Assembly (NCBI RefSeq): GCF_022376445.1
Contig: NW_025954961.1
Coordinates: 434,001-498,000 of the forward strand
Reading direction: 5' to 3'
Length of the DNA stretch: 64,000 nt
DNA from: Fomitopsis serialis
Taxonomy: Eukaryota; Basidiomycota; Agaricomycetes; Polyporales; Fomitopsidaceae
Shown here: piece after piece, positions 12,010-25,022 of the stretch
How positions within the stretch are numbered: the stretch's first letter is position 1
Layout of the letters: each line of letters starts with the position of its first letter
The notes under the pieces: generated by a model
What the model was told of the DNA's origin: nothing
Seen by the model: the letters and a program-made list of their open reading frames with translations, nothing else
The model's database searches: none
Translations under genes and position numbers: made by a program

Positions 12010-14298
12010 TCAAGGTCGAAGTATGAGTGGAGAGGGTTGCTTCAAAAGTGCCGAGTTAATGACATGCGTTGCCCAGGCAAAGAGTGTGCTGTCATTGTGC
12101 TCTTTGGTGGTATAGATCTCTGTAGTGGGCTGGAGCTGGCCTTTCGTGCGTTCCACTCTAGTGGCAGTGCACACTAGGGCTGAATCTTCTGAGAAAGACA
12201 CACGGAAGTTCCTGAGGTCGCGGCAAGTCAGCGTCAATGAACGTCCAATACGAGAACATCCAGACGTACAGGACGCAGCCCTCCCATTTCCCTACGCTTC
12301 TGCTGGAGAGTGAGTCAACGAACCACACTCCGCTGAGCCCGCTGCATTGTTCGGTGCCGATGTCACATATTCGCGTAAGCAGGAACGACCCAACTTCGTC
12401 AGCCAATAGCTGAGACAACTGAGCTATCGATGCAATGCCCAGGGTCGCTTGCGGGAGGTGGGCTATCAACATGGACGGCGAGATGAACGTAAACCGCAGC
12501 GTTTGCCTATCGAGCCCGGCTACCGATCAGGATACTGTGAGGCCGTGAGTTCTCGAAACACCCACTGATTGTCAATCCGAATCCTGGCCTCCCCTCCTAC
12601 TGGCTTGGGCTTGTTATCCGTGATCAGCTTCACAAACTCCTCCCCGCTCCCCGCCATCGCTTCGAAGTGCATCTTTGCCGGCAGCCCCGCGCGGCGAAGG
12701 GCACCCACGATGCGGTGGAACTCGGCGCGTACACGGTTGCAGAACACCTCGTATTGAAGGAGGTCGATGATTGGCTGCAGTATTGGCGGTGTCTGGATCG
12801 CGCCGGGGTGGCCGGGCATGCGAAAGGAGCCAGTGCGCTTGATACGCTCGGATCTTATGTAGTGGTGCACACGGAGAAGGAGGATCCGGAGAGCGGCAAC
12901 GATGAGATCGCACGTCGCTGCCTCGGTGCTCGAAGATGGTGCATCCTGCTCACTGTTGCTATCGACCTGCATGCAATCAGTATGATTGTAATAGCACAAT
13001 TGCGAGCATACACACTAGCTGAATGATTAGCTCAGTTCCGAGAGCAGCCTTGACGACTATTGACCGCTCGGACACCCGTGCAGTTGCTGTCGGTAGATTG
13101 CCTGCCTCCTTGATGAGGGCGGAGAATACCTCCTGTTCCACAACCTCTATCTGTGCTGCACGCAATGACTCCTCTAGCGTCGTCTCTTCCACTAAGCAAA
13201 TGGTGTTAGCAACCAAATGCTGCGATCCATCATCATTGGTCCTCCTCAATGAAGCCCGCAAACGGGTGTTCTGCCGTAACGGAAACTCTATTCTGTTTTC
13301 CTCCGTATCCAGAATGGGCATTCGACCAATGGCTCGTCGCCGGAAGACGGCAGGCGCTGTATACCGACGTAAGCATCACCCTTACGCGATGTAAATTCCA
13401 CGCACCCTCTTCCAGGCCGAAAGACACGAGGAAATCCTTGGACGTTTTGTCTGCACCCTTCCCAGTTGCGGACCCCAAGGGAAGGGGTGCAGGCACTAGA
13501 CCCCAATTTCCTCGTCTAATGCGCAGGGCGTCAAGCCAATGCCTCTCGCTTCTGCCCTGCCGACTTCCATGTTCTCGGCCGCGGATTTGAAGAGGTCGGA
13601 AGCTCTGCGTAACGCCTTGTCTTTGCCGCCGACGACCAGCTGAGTATTGAAGGCGCGTACGGACAGTATGGGCGGCGGTTTCGTAACTACAGTAGCGGTT
13701 AGGTTCGATGGCGGTGGCGGTGGTGCCGGCTGAGAACTGGGTGTCGATTGAGAAAGCAGCTGAGTAATGGATGGTGCCTGTGAAGGCCCTGCAGCTGAGA
13801 GAAGCATTGATAGCAGGTCCCTGGCCTGCGTCATCTCGCCGAGGGCGATGCTGCATTCAATGAATCGGCCTGACCGCGTCAGATGCTGGCCGGCCACTTA
13901 CTGGAGATGAGGGAGCAAGTCCACGCGCATCTTGTAGAGCTCCTCCGTCGTCATAGGCGGCCGTGGGCCCTGGAAGTCATCCAGCCTGTCTTCGGCCACA
14001 TCCTCTGCGGGAGCACCGGGGGCAGCTGGCTTGCCGGGAGCATCCCTCTTGTAATCGAAGTAGTCGACGCCGCGCTCGACGAAGATCCTACGCAAGTTTT
14101 CGCCAACTTGTGCGGTCGCGTCTTCGTTTCTGGAGAAGGTTAGCGCGTGGCTGTAACGCAGCCGGGATGAACGCACGGCTCGTATATATGCTGCCCGTCC
14201 GCGGTGATGTCGAGCAGGACGGGGATAGGGTTGCCGTCGTCGTCCTTGTGCGGCCGCTCGAGCGAGAGCTTGATTTTCTTCCACGGAGGCTCGTGCAT
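12010..14298 (-). CDS. MED17: Mediator complex subunit 17
   Basis: Head-module scaffold of the Mediator coactivator of RNA polymerase II. ATG at 14298 opens MHEPPWKKIKLSLERPHKDD followed by DGQHIYEP, the conserved MED17 N-terminus. An intron (about 14107-14152) precedes NEDATAQVGENLRRIFVERG, a block I associate with the family. A Pro-rich linker follows, then YWLDALR-like sequence seen here as HWLDALRIRRGNWGLVPAPL, where one base seems missing near 13541. The C-terminal half has the helical region with ALRILLLRVHHYIRSERIK and ends TLFAWATHVINSALLKQ. Stop TGA at 12010-12012. About 650 residues. Assignment rests on N-terminal motifs and overall layout; it diverges from the Zn2Cys6 gene. Confidence 0.82.
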
Positions 14299-14639
14299 GG
14301 CGGTGCGGGGAGGCGTCTGCGGACGGAGGCGAGCAGCTGGACGCGTGCTGGGTAATGGATGGGCAAGGACCTGTAAGGACGCGCCGTCGCTGACCGGGAC
14401 TGACCAACGCGAGAGACCGCGAACGCCCCACGTGACCGGCAGGCTCTCGGGCCGTTTCGCAGTCGCGCTGATTGGCTGGCGGCGGGGCGCCTTCTTTAAG
14501 TAGCGTTCCCAGTGAAGCCTGCTTTCCCCAGACCCGCTCCTCACAGGCCCGTCCTCCGTCCGCCGGCTTATAGGCCCCCTCCATCCCAGTCCTGGGCATC
14601 CCCTCTCCACCCGTCCATGCCCTGCGAGCTCCCCCGGCT
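14299..14639. promoter_or_regulatory. Divergent promoter MED17 / Zn2Cys6 factor
   Basis: A 341-bp region between opposed starts. It holds a CACGTG palindrome at 14429-14434 and an inverted CCAAT box (ATTGG, 14471-14475). Whether these are bound by Cbf1-like or HAP factors is inference. Confidence 0.5.
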
Positions 14640-17577
14640 ATGCCCAAGAACGCCTCCCGCATGACTCCGGATAGTGGCACCCCCGGGCCCTCCAACGGCG
14701 TGAGGAGAAAATCCGAGGAGGAGGATGTGCGCCTTAGCAAAAAGCCGCGCACTCGGGTTAGGTCGGTCCTTGCTCGCGTCGGAGGTACGTTCACGGCTGA
14801 ACATACAGATACAGCTATTCTTGCGGCGAGTGTCACCGCCGCAAACAAAAGGTCGGTTTATCCTCTCGTGATACCCGTTAGGGCACTAACCATGTTGTGC
14901 CCGCTTCAGTGCGACAGGCAGATTCCTTGTTCGCATGTAAGTATGGCATTTCTCTCGCCGTGATCATGCTTAATGGAGACAACGTCACTCTCAGTGTATA
15001 GCCCGCAAGGTCCCAGAACTATGCAAGGCATATACCCCGGGCAAGACCGATCAGGACATCCATGTCCGTCTGGCCCGCCTTGAACACATAGTAGAGGCTG
15101 CCCTGCCGCAATACTGGAGCCACAGTCCCAGCACCCCAGACTTCTTCAGTGAGCGGAGGCGTTCGTCTTCCCCCATGGAAGATGGCAACAGGTCCCAGGC
15201 TGAGGAGGAGGACCCTTGCGGCGGGATGTTCGAGAGCGGTCGTTGGTTTGGCAAGAGCGCTTCAGGAAGCGTCGCTGCGCCCGTCGTGCTGGAGCAGGTA
15301 TGCGCATCCTGTGCATCATCTCACCCTGTCGCTTACCCTTGCGAAGCTGCAATACGTGGAGAAGCTATCAGCTGGAGACACGCTACAAGCGTCTCAGCTG
15401 CCAGCTGACATCTTTCAGCCAGACTCCAAACTGCTGGCCACACTCGAGCCCCAGAACGCCGCAGACAAGCTCAAGCTATTGATATCCGACTATGGCTTCT
15501 CGCCCACGAGAGTTCCAGAACTCATCAACGAGCTCCCCCCGCGCCATCTATCCGACCGTTTGGTCGACTACTACTTCAGCGCTATGTACGTTTACGTGCT
15601 TTCGGGCCATCCCCCCCTGCTGACTGTCCGGCATGTAGTAACTGGACTCGCTATCCGATTCCTGAGCGAGACTTCCGCACGGCTTACTCGGCCATATGCG
15701 CTGAGGGTATGATGCCCAACCCTAACAACCTACGGTTTCTCCCGCTGTTATTCGTGGTTCTCTCCATTGCCATCCGATTGGCTCCTGAACATATTGGAGG
15801 CGACGAGCGCTCGCGCAAGCTGACGTCCTCACGATACTATTGGTCCTGTGAGCAGGAACGATGCGCTGGCGTCCATGTCGACTGACCGTGTTGCAGCACG
15901 CCGCGCCTTGATCATCACAGCGGCTATCCAGCCGGACTGCTTCGAGATGGTGCTGACTCGCATGCTGGTAGGTACACTTTTCCGTATATCGCGCATTTGA
16001 CTCATCGTGCACGACACAGAGCGCCCGGTTCCTCATTCTCGATCGTAGAATGACCGAGTCTTGGAACCAACTTGGCGCTGCCGTGAGGACCGCACAGGCT
16101 CTTGGATTGCATCGAGACGGTGCTGACATGGTGTGTACTATCTGGCAAACTCACTGACCGGGCCGCATCTTACTGTTTTCACTGCTTGATCAGGGCATGG
16201 ACCTCGTGCAAGTGGAGAAGCGCCGACGGATATGGTGAGTTGTCGTCGTCATGTAGTCGAAAGTTTGCTGAACATATATGAAGGTCTCATCTGTATCATG
16301 CCGACCGGTCGATAGCTCTGGTCCTTGGTAGGCCTATAGCGATTCAAGACGTGTACACCTCAACACATTCCCCTTCGAATGTCGATGACTTCGTTACGTC
16401 AGATTTGCGGAAGCCTCTGCCTCTCACTACTCCCACCCCGTCTACCTTCATGATCCTACGGCACCACCTCGCTGGTATCATGGGCCGCATGTCACATCAC
16501 TTCCAGCAAGTGCGCACCGCGCACCATTACTCTGACGTCCTCGCCTTGGACGACGAGCTGCTAAAATTCATGCAGACACTCCCACCTCACTACGCTATCG
16601 AGCCCGACACCTCCCTCGATCAGTCACATCCATACATCCCTATTCATCGCTTCCTGCTCGTGACGGAGATTCTCTTCGTGCGGATCACCCTGAACCGGCC
16701 ATACCTCTTACGCCGGCTAGGCTCGGATCGGTACTTACGCTCACGGAAAGCCTGCTTCGAGTCAGCCTTGACGGACTATAGGATACGCCGGGCGTTTTTG
16801 GCCACCACCACCAAGGAAGCTCGGGACCCTATAGCCAGTGCCTATAGGGAGTTCCAATCGGCCATGATCAGCGGGATATACCTCGTCCTCTACCCGAGAG
16901 GGAACGACGCCGATAGCATGCACGCGGTCCTAGACAGCTTCCTTGAGGGCCGTGAAGGGAAATGCAAAGAGCAGGACGAGACCACTCGGCGGGAAGTGAA
17001 TATCATTCAGTTCCTAAAGAGTCGGTCGACGCAGATGGCCGAGGCGGGTGCGCACTCTCAACAGCTTGGCGACTCCCCTTCGAGCTCGAAGAAGCCGAAT
17101 ATGACCCTCAACCTTCGGGAATACCTGCAAAAGCCCGCTGCGCATACCACGGCTTCGTCCGTCTCTGGGCCTACTCTCTCTTCTATCACATCGCATCCCA
17201 TGGGTTCACACTCACTCGCCAACCCGTTCATGTCATCGAGCCATGCCACCGCGATCCCGTCTCACATGCAACACATTGAAGGGGGCTCTGGCTCACAGTC
17301 TGGGACCGGTAGTCCTCCGGGAGACGTGGACTCAGAATCTACTGCGCAAACGTTGCTCGATCAGTGGTGTAACATTTTCAGCGGCGGACCGACGGACGAC
17401 TCAACGGGTGCTTCGGCTCGGCTGCCCTGGGGCACACCGGGGCTGACCGACCTGTCGGGGTGGCCGTTGCCTACGACGCCGAACATGGGCACCGAGCCTC
17501 TCCCTGGTCTCGATGGATCAGACTGGAGCTATTGGGAATCGTTGGTGAACCAGATCCGGAGTAGTCCCGTGCTCTGA
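14640..17577 (+). CDS. Zn2Cys6 fungal-specific transcription factor
   Basis: Nuclear DNA-binding regulator. Exon 1 (14640-14761) encodes a basic, Pro-rich lead (SKKPRTRV). Splicing gives YSCGECHRRKQKCDRQ and then IPCSHCIARKVPELC, a complete binuclear cluster with spacing C-x2-C-x6-C-x5-C-x2-C-x8-C, interrupted by an intron right after KQK and another inside SHC. A leucine-type helix follows (VRLARLEHIVEAALPQYW). The middle homology region includes NWTRYPIPERDFRTAY, AARTAQ-type sequence (AVRTAQALGLHRDG) and EKRRRIWSHLYHADRSIAL, matching the Fungal_trans domain. The last exon (from about 16284) is long, with a Ser/Gly/Pro-rich likely activation region ending near QIRSSPVL. Target genes cannot be inferred from context. 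Confidence 0.93.
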
Positions 17578-17995
17578 GGCGTAGAGTGGTTGCGCGTCGA
17601 GTCAACGTTGTAGCATGCTGAACCTTTGTACTTTGATTATCTATGTGCTATAGCCATAGAGTGACATGCTATCGACTGTTCTGTATCGTCTCCGTAGTGT
17701 ATACTAGCTTACGTACTAATGAGGACCTGCGTAATCCCTCGAGAGCCAATGCATGTCCATTGACCGCCACGAACGACCGGTAGCCTCGAGGCTGGCGCCG
17801 GTGGCTGCGACCTGCGAGCCATTTGATCCGTCAGTGCGGGTGTTTCTCAGCCACATGTTTGCACCCTGACCACGACCTCCACGACCACGATCCACTCCCA
17901 ACCCTATTTGTCACCCAGTCGTGCCCTTACAAGGTATCTGCAGCTGTTGCCATATTTGTGCTTCAGCACTTTCCTCATTCGACATCGCTCGTAGG
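17578..17995. other. Intergenic region upstream of AP-endonuclease family gene
   Basis: This 418-bp stretch holds the 3' end of the Zn2Cys6 transcription unit and the presumed promoter of the next gene. An in-frame open stretch runs upstream to 17921, so a longer N-terminus is possible. No RNA gene or repeat was seen. Confidence 0.4.
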
Positions 17996-19261
17996 ATGGG
18001 CAAGCGATCCAGGACCGAAACACATCTCGCTCCGGAAAACGAGCCCCTGGCGAAGAAGTCTCGTACACAAACCCCACCCTCTCTCACAGCACCGACCAGA
18101 CCAGGGTCGACGAGGATCCTCTCATGGAACGTCGAGACCCCTGTCCCATTCCTCGACCTCACCCCTCGAAAGGCGGGACCCTCTACAGTGAAGCCTGCAA
18201 GTAACCTATCTCTGCTCCGCGATCTAATCGCGAGACATGAGTACCCGGATTTTGTCTGCCTGCAAGAGGTCCGTGCCCGGCACACGGACAAAGAGTGGAT
18301 CGCGTCCCTGAAGAATGCGCCCAATGGGAACGACGACAGGCCACAGTACACAACGTTCACGTCGCTCAACCGCGCACCCCGGGGCAACGACACTTCGGAG
18401 TCGTCACGTACGCCAAGAACCCGACGACATCGCTGTCGCACGAGAGGTCGAGTGGGATGCGGAAGGACGCGTCATGATCTGGAGATGAAGAGCGGCTGGG
18501 CGCTGGTGAACGTGTACGCCCTCAACGGGAGCGAGTACATGTGGAGGGACGCGACGGGACAGAGCCCGCCGAAGACGCGCAACGAGCGGAAACGCGAGTT
18601 CAACCAGCTGCTCCTGGAGGAGTGCCGGTCGATGCAGGTGCGGGGCCTCCGGCTCGTGCTCGTGGGCGACTTCAACATCTCCCTCACGAAGCGCGACTGC
18701 GTCCCCCGGTTGCGCACAGAGTACCCGCACTCCCTCGCGCGGAAGGAGTTCATGGACAACTTCATCGCGGGCCTAGACGTCGTGGACGTGTACCGCGTCC
18801 TGCACGGGCACCGGCCGGCGTTCAGCTGGTTCGCGAAGGGCAAGCCGCAAGGGTCGGACGCTGCACGGGTAGACTACGCGCTCGTCGAGCGATGCATCGC
18901 TAGTCGCGTCGCAGAGTCGATGTACCTGGAGGATCCTCAGGAGCGCGCGCACAGCGACCATGCGCCGTTCGTCCTCGCGTTGAAGGACATGGACAGCCTG
19001 CCACCTCCCCCATCACAACCTGAATCTCCACCACAGGAAACGCAGGCTCCTCTTCCACGTGCCGAAGCTGTGCCCCAACAGCAGAAAGAACCCCCTCCAC
19101 CCATGAATAGCTTGGCCCCGCCGCCCACGACTTCGAGTTCGGATGAGCAGTCGCAGCCCGCTTCCGATTCAGCCATCGATCCGTCCTTGGAGATGGACCC
19201 TCAAGCGTTTGGTCTCCTAGTGGAACAGGCTGTAGCTGCGTCTACCGCTGCTCCGTCTTGA
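17996..19261 (+). CDS. Exonuclease III / AP endonuclease family protein
   Basis: Predicted DNA repair nuclease of the DNase I-like fold that cuts 5' to abasic sites. Start ATG at 17996 (MGKRSRTETHLAPENEP) opens a basic, NLS-like N-terminus. The family motifs appear in order: RILSWNVETP, DFVCLQEVRA (catalytic Glu), HFGVVTYAKNP, LVLVGDFNISLTKRD (Asp/Asn), RVDYALVER and HSDHAPFVLAL (catalytic Asp/His). A Pro/Gln/Ser-rich tail of about 90 residues follows. Single-exon gene. Between 18384 and 18476 three bases seem missing (near 18384, 18437 and 18476); because three losses restore the frame, the gene stays open but about 30 residues are garbled. Could be APN2-like or APE1-like; I cannot decide. 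Confidence 0.87.
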   Translation: MGKRSRTETHLAPENEPLAKKSRTQTPPSLTAPTRPGSTRILSWNVETPVPFLDLTPRKAGPSTVKPASNLSLLRDLIARHEYPDFVCLQEVRARHTDKEWIASLKNAPNGNDDRPQYTTFTSLNRAPRGNDTSESSRTPRTRRHRCRTRGRVGCGRTRHDLEMKSGWALVNVYALNGSEYMWRDATGQSPPKTRNERKREFNQLLLEECRSMQVRGLRLVLVGDFNISLTKRDCVPRLRTEYPHSLARKEFMDNFIAGLDVVDVYRVLHGHRPAFSWFAKGKPQGSDAARVDYALVERCIASRVAESMYLEDPQERAHSDHAPFVLALKDMDSLPPPPSQPESPPQETQAPLPRAEAVPQQQKEPPPPMNSLAPPPTTSSSDEQSQPASDSAIDPSLEMDPQAFGLLVEQAVAASTAAPS

Positions 19262-19455
19262 AGTTCATGAACGAGTCGTTGCCTGTAATTCTACTTGCCG
19301 CACACAAAGCTCACTATTACTCGCGGCTGTACAGTCTTAACTTATAGTACTTATGTTGTCGTCGTCGCTTTGCACGCGTTGTCTTCTGTAGACTGTGTAC
19401 CACGACCATCGAATCGCACATCGATTCACTGTCTCTTATACAAGTGTTACAGTAA

Positions 19456-20999
19456 TCAGAGCTGAGGGGCAATGCCCACAGCGACGAGCATGAGGTAGAG
19501 CCATGCAGGTCCCACAGCGACCGAGATGCCAAGGGCACCAGCATTCGCCAACTTTGAGTCGCCCAGTCCATCCGCAGTAGTGGTCTCTGCACCAGAGGCT
19601 GACGCTGAGGCCGAAGCGTGTGCCGAGTCGGTATTCGCGTCTCGCGCAGCCTCCGTAGGCATGCTGAGGGTCGGATCGGGCGACCCGGTGTCGGTAGCGC
19701 GAGGGTGATCAGAACGGGTGGACATGGAGTCGGTGGCCTTCGAGCTGTGCTGCTTGACCATGCGAGACGATGTCATGAAGGAGTCCGTAGTGGAGTCTTG
19801 GTCGTCGCTGCGGTCGTCGTCCGAGTTGGAGCCCAAGCGTCCTTGCTCTGAGGGTCTGGAGTCTGTGTGGCATGCATGTGGTGGAACGTCTTGGTACTTG
19901 TAAACGTGCGAGAATTGCCGTCGTCCGGGTCGTCCGCAGAGTTGCCAGAGTCACCAGAACCATCGGAGTCGTTTGAGTCGCTAGAGTCGCCAGGGCCGTC
20001 ACTGTCAGAGCCATCCCTACCAGAGTCATCAGCTGAACCTTCGTCGCCCTCCGAGTTGCCATCATCTTTGGAAGACTTGTGGTTCGATGAGTCGGTGTCT
20101 CGAGCATCGTCACCGTCATCGTCATCCCCAGAATCGTCGTCGTCATCGTCGCCATCATCGTCATCATCGTCGTCGTCGTCGTCGCCGTCGTCCCCACCAT
20201 CTTCGTCCTGATCACCGGAGTCGTCCTGACCGCCTGTAGCATCTCTCTGGCTGTTGCCATCACTAGCTTGGGCCACGTTCTTGACAGCGGGAATAGCAGA
20301 CTGGTCTGATTGGCTAGCCGTAGTCCCAACAGTCGAGGCAGACCACTGTGTGCCAGAGGTGACATTGGCAGAGATTGACGCTGTGGTCGTGGTGTTCGAC
20401 GAAGCGAGCGCGCCGTCACCCCAAGGAATCTGATCACCGTTGGGCTGCTGAGAGTGCTCCGGAGAAACGCTCGTGTTCGACGAAGACGCGATCTGCGAAA
20501 ACGTCGAATGCCAGAAGATTGAGGAAGATCCCGTCTGTTACTCACCGTAAATCGAGTAGTCCACTGCGAGTCAGACTCGTTGCCGCCATTCGTGAACTGG
20601 GAGCAATGTGAGCTCACGAGTAACATAAAGCGTTCTACCGTACCTGGTAGAAGTAGATCGCAGAATACGGGTCAACTTCAGGACAAGTCCAGTTGTACGG
20701 CGAGAGGCTAGTATCGGTACCGTCCAGCGCCGAGGCAACGTTGGTCACCGTAGACATGTTGTCATTGGAGCCCGACATCAAGTCTTCTCCGAAGTGAGGG
20801 ACGTCCCAGAAATGAGCTGCAAGAGACTTTGCGTACCTATCGACATGTTCTTCCACGTCCCACTCGTGTCAGCATCCCATTCCAAGGTGCAATTGGAACC
20901 AGCGATGAACGACTGATTAGGACCCGGAGCTGTAGGATTCACGTCGGCGAGCGCAAGACTTGCCAAGGAGGCGGAGACGGCGAGCGCAGCAAGAGACAT
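19456..20999 (-). CDS. Ser/Thr/Asp-rich GPI-anchored surface protein (Kre9/KNH type)
   Basis: Predicted secreted and GPI-anchored wall or plasma-membrane protein. ATG at 20999 opens MSLAALAVSASLASLALA, a clear signal peptide. The N-terminal domain (NPTAPGPNQSFIAGSNCTLEWDAD split as NPTAPGPNQSFIAG and NCTLEWDAD, then GTWKNMSIDLMSGSNDNM and IYFYQFTNGG) matches the Ser-Thr-rich/KNH immunoglobulin-like domain. A very long low-complexity region follows, with Asp runs around 20134-20205 and Ser/Asp repeats. The C-terminus is Ala/Ser/Thr-rich and ends in a hydrophobic tail (GISVAVGPAWLYLMLVAVGI), as expected for GPI attachment. At least two introns (near 20535-20650 and 20775-20845). One base seems missing near 19850. 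A TATA box lies at 21144-21150. Confidence 0.85.
20134..20205 (-). repeat. Asp-codon trinucleotide repeat
   Basis: On the plus strand this reads as GTC/ATC triplets (complement GAC/GAT), coding a run of mostly Asp inside the GPI-anchored protein. It is likely length-variable between strains. Confidence 0.85.
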
Positions 21000-21345
21000 G
21001 TTGAATGGAAGCACGGACAAGCGATAGGTGCGAAGGAGGATAGTGACAGCAGCAGACGGCCAGCGACTGAGAAAGCAGGAGTGGTACCAGACCGTAGAAA
21101 GCAGAGGAGAGTTGTGAAGAGCCGTCCATGCAACGTTCGCGCATTATATAGCAGACTGGAGGCAGCCTCCGTGGCTGACATGGACATGGCGGTCAGCAGC
21201 CAAACGGGCGATGCACTGCAGCGCGTCTGCCTCCTCGATCGACGCGTCCGGAAATGGCGCCGCACGTGGGCCGCGTGACCGCGCGCCCTCCCACCCGGCG
21301 CAGTGCAAGTGACACCGTGTTTGGTCTCTTCAGGCCCGCACCACC
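21000..21345. promoter_or_regulatory. Divergent promoter, GPI protein / VPS24
   Basis: A 346-bp region with a TATA box for the minus-strand gene (TATATAA on the complement, 21144-21150, about 145 bp before its ATG) and a CACGTG at 21263-21268. VPS24 has a good start context (CCACCATGC) at 21346. Confidence 0.55.
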
Positions 21346-22214
21346 ATGCAAACGATCAACAGATTCCTCTATGGGCCAACTCCGGAAGAGCGAGTGAAAC
21401 AGTGGCAGGCAAAGCTGCGCCAGGAGCAGCGTGTCCTCGACAGGGAGATCAGGCAGGTTCGATCCTTATGACCACCGCTCCGTGCGACCGCTGACATTCG
21501 GCGCAGCTCGATGCCGCCACAAACAAGGCTAGGACAACGGTCAAGCAGCTGGCCGCGAAGGGTGACGTGAAGTCCGCGCGAATACTGGCAAAGGAAGTCG
21601 TTCGCAGCAATAAGCAGAAGGATCGCCTGTCGGTTAGCAAAGCGAGACTAGGGTCAATCAATAACCAGCTCACGCAACAGATGGGTACGTGCAGCTATCC
21701 CGTGTACAGCGAATATGTAGCTAACGCATGCTTGACATGAAGCCATGATCAAGGTCACTGGCTCACTGCAGAAGTCAACCGAGATTATGAAGCTCTCGAA
21801 TACCCTGATCAAGCTACCACAAATTAGCCAAACAATGCGCGAGATGAGCATGGAAATGACGAAGGTCGGTCCTAGTGTTCCCGCTCTATCCTCCAAAGGC
21901 TGACTCCCTCGTCCTGCACCCTGAAGGCCGGGATAATGGAGGAGATGCTAGATGATACCCTAGAGATGGACGACGATGAGGAGCTTGAAGAGGAGGCCGA
22001 CGAGGAAGTTGACAAGGTCCTGTTCGATTTGACGAATGGCAAGCTCGGTCAGGCAGGTACCGTGCAGACTGAAGTTCCTGTGAGATTATCTCCCGCTTAC
22101 GTGTGTGATGCTGCTAACACCGTCCAGTCTGCGCAGGAACAGGTGGACGAAGAAGCGACGGAGAGAGCACTGGAGGAGTATCGGCAGCAGCTCAACGGCT
22201 TGTTGAGCGGGTAG
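21346..22214 (+). CDS. VPS24: ESCRT-III subunit VPS24 / CHMP3
   Basis: Core ESCRT-III protein that caps and bends membrane filaments during endosomal sorting. Exon 1 encodes MQTINRFLYGPTPEERVKQW and the basic amphipathic helix with EQRVLDREIRQ. The next exon gives ARILAKEVVRSNKQKDRL, then VTGSLQKSTEIMKLSNTLIK and TMREMSMEMTKAGIMEEMLD, the most conserved CHMP3 block. An acidic region (EMDDDEELEEEADEEVDKV) and a C-terminal LEEYRQQLNGLLSG helix, MIM-like, finish the protein. About 220 residues, as usual. Five exons; no frame break. CHMP3 rather than CHMP2 is chosen on the KAGIMEEMLDDT block and the ending. Confidence 0.94.
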
Positions 22215-22629
22215 AATTCTTGCGGACTCTGGCTTTGTATCATGACCATTTATCGTACCTTTCATGCTTGACTTGAGGACATTTGTGGCGTTGTCAATGT
22301 ATATTACTCTACTAATACCACTTGCGCGCGAATGCATGCATCTTGTGCAAATGAGGCAGCAAATCTGACAGCAGTTGCGATCATTGCAATGCATTGACTC
22401 CATCATTGAGTTTAGTGACTCTCACTGGGCGGTCACTCCGGTTAGCGAGGGACCATAAGTGGTCAGGCAATATGCGCGGTTCTCAATGTCGGGCGAGTCG
22501 GGCAAGAGCGGCCCTCGGTGTCTACATCATGGATCACGTGCACCGTGTTTTTCGACTTGCTTTCGGGCCCGTTTCGGCCTCTACGGTCCTTAACACCTCC
22601 CCTCTCGACTCCCCTCCCCCACCTGTAAA
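22215..22629. other. Intergenic region VPS24 / IDH2
   Basis: A 415-bp stretch holding the VPS24 3' region and the IDH2 promoter. One CACGTG palindrome lies at 22535-22540, about 95 bp before the IDH2 start. Nothing else was recognised. Confidence 0.45.
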
Positions 22630-24470
<1,841 letters not shown>

Positions 24471-25022
24471 TAGAGCCTGGCATGGTAGTGTACCTAGAGT
24501 ACCGCAGGACAGTCCATAATGCTATATATTCCCTCACGGTTGCACCATCTGTGGGTGAATTCTCGGACAATTGAGGCTGTGGTCGCGTAGACATGCCTGC
24601 AGGATCAGACATCTATCTGTTGTGTTTGGTCGGGAAATTGCAATAGCAATGCGCTAGGCTGGGGGTGCTCGACTCCGGCGCAGCGGAAAGGCGTGGGAAA
24701 ATCCTGTGCTACCCCGCCTGGGTGATATACCCGGTCGCGCTCGCTGCCCACTGCTCTCTTGCGACGATAAGCTCATTCCTGCCAGCTTTTTTGCCCTTCC
24801 CCGCCTACCCAGGCAACCACTCCCATAATAATCCCACTCGCCCTGCAGGGCAAAGCCCCACGTCTTGTTTCACCAACTTTGGTGCGTTTGACCAGGAGTG
24901 TACGTGACGACTGTCCTGACAACGTGTACGCAGTATCACAGTTACGCCAGAAACACGAAAAGCCCCAAAACAGTTCATAACACCTTAAGCAAGGACCACA
25001 CAGCAAATACATCACGAACGAC
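24471..25022. other. Intergenic region and long leader of the SSD1-like gene
   Basis: A 552-bp stretch: IDH2 3' end and the promoter plus presumed long 5' UTR of the next gene. No motif or repeat could be supported. Confidence 0.4.
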
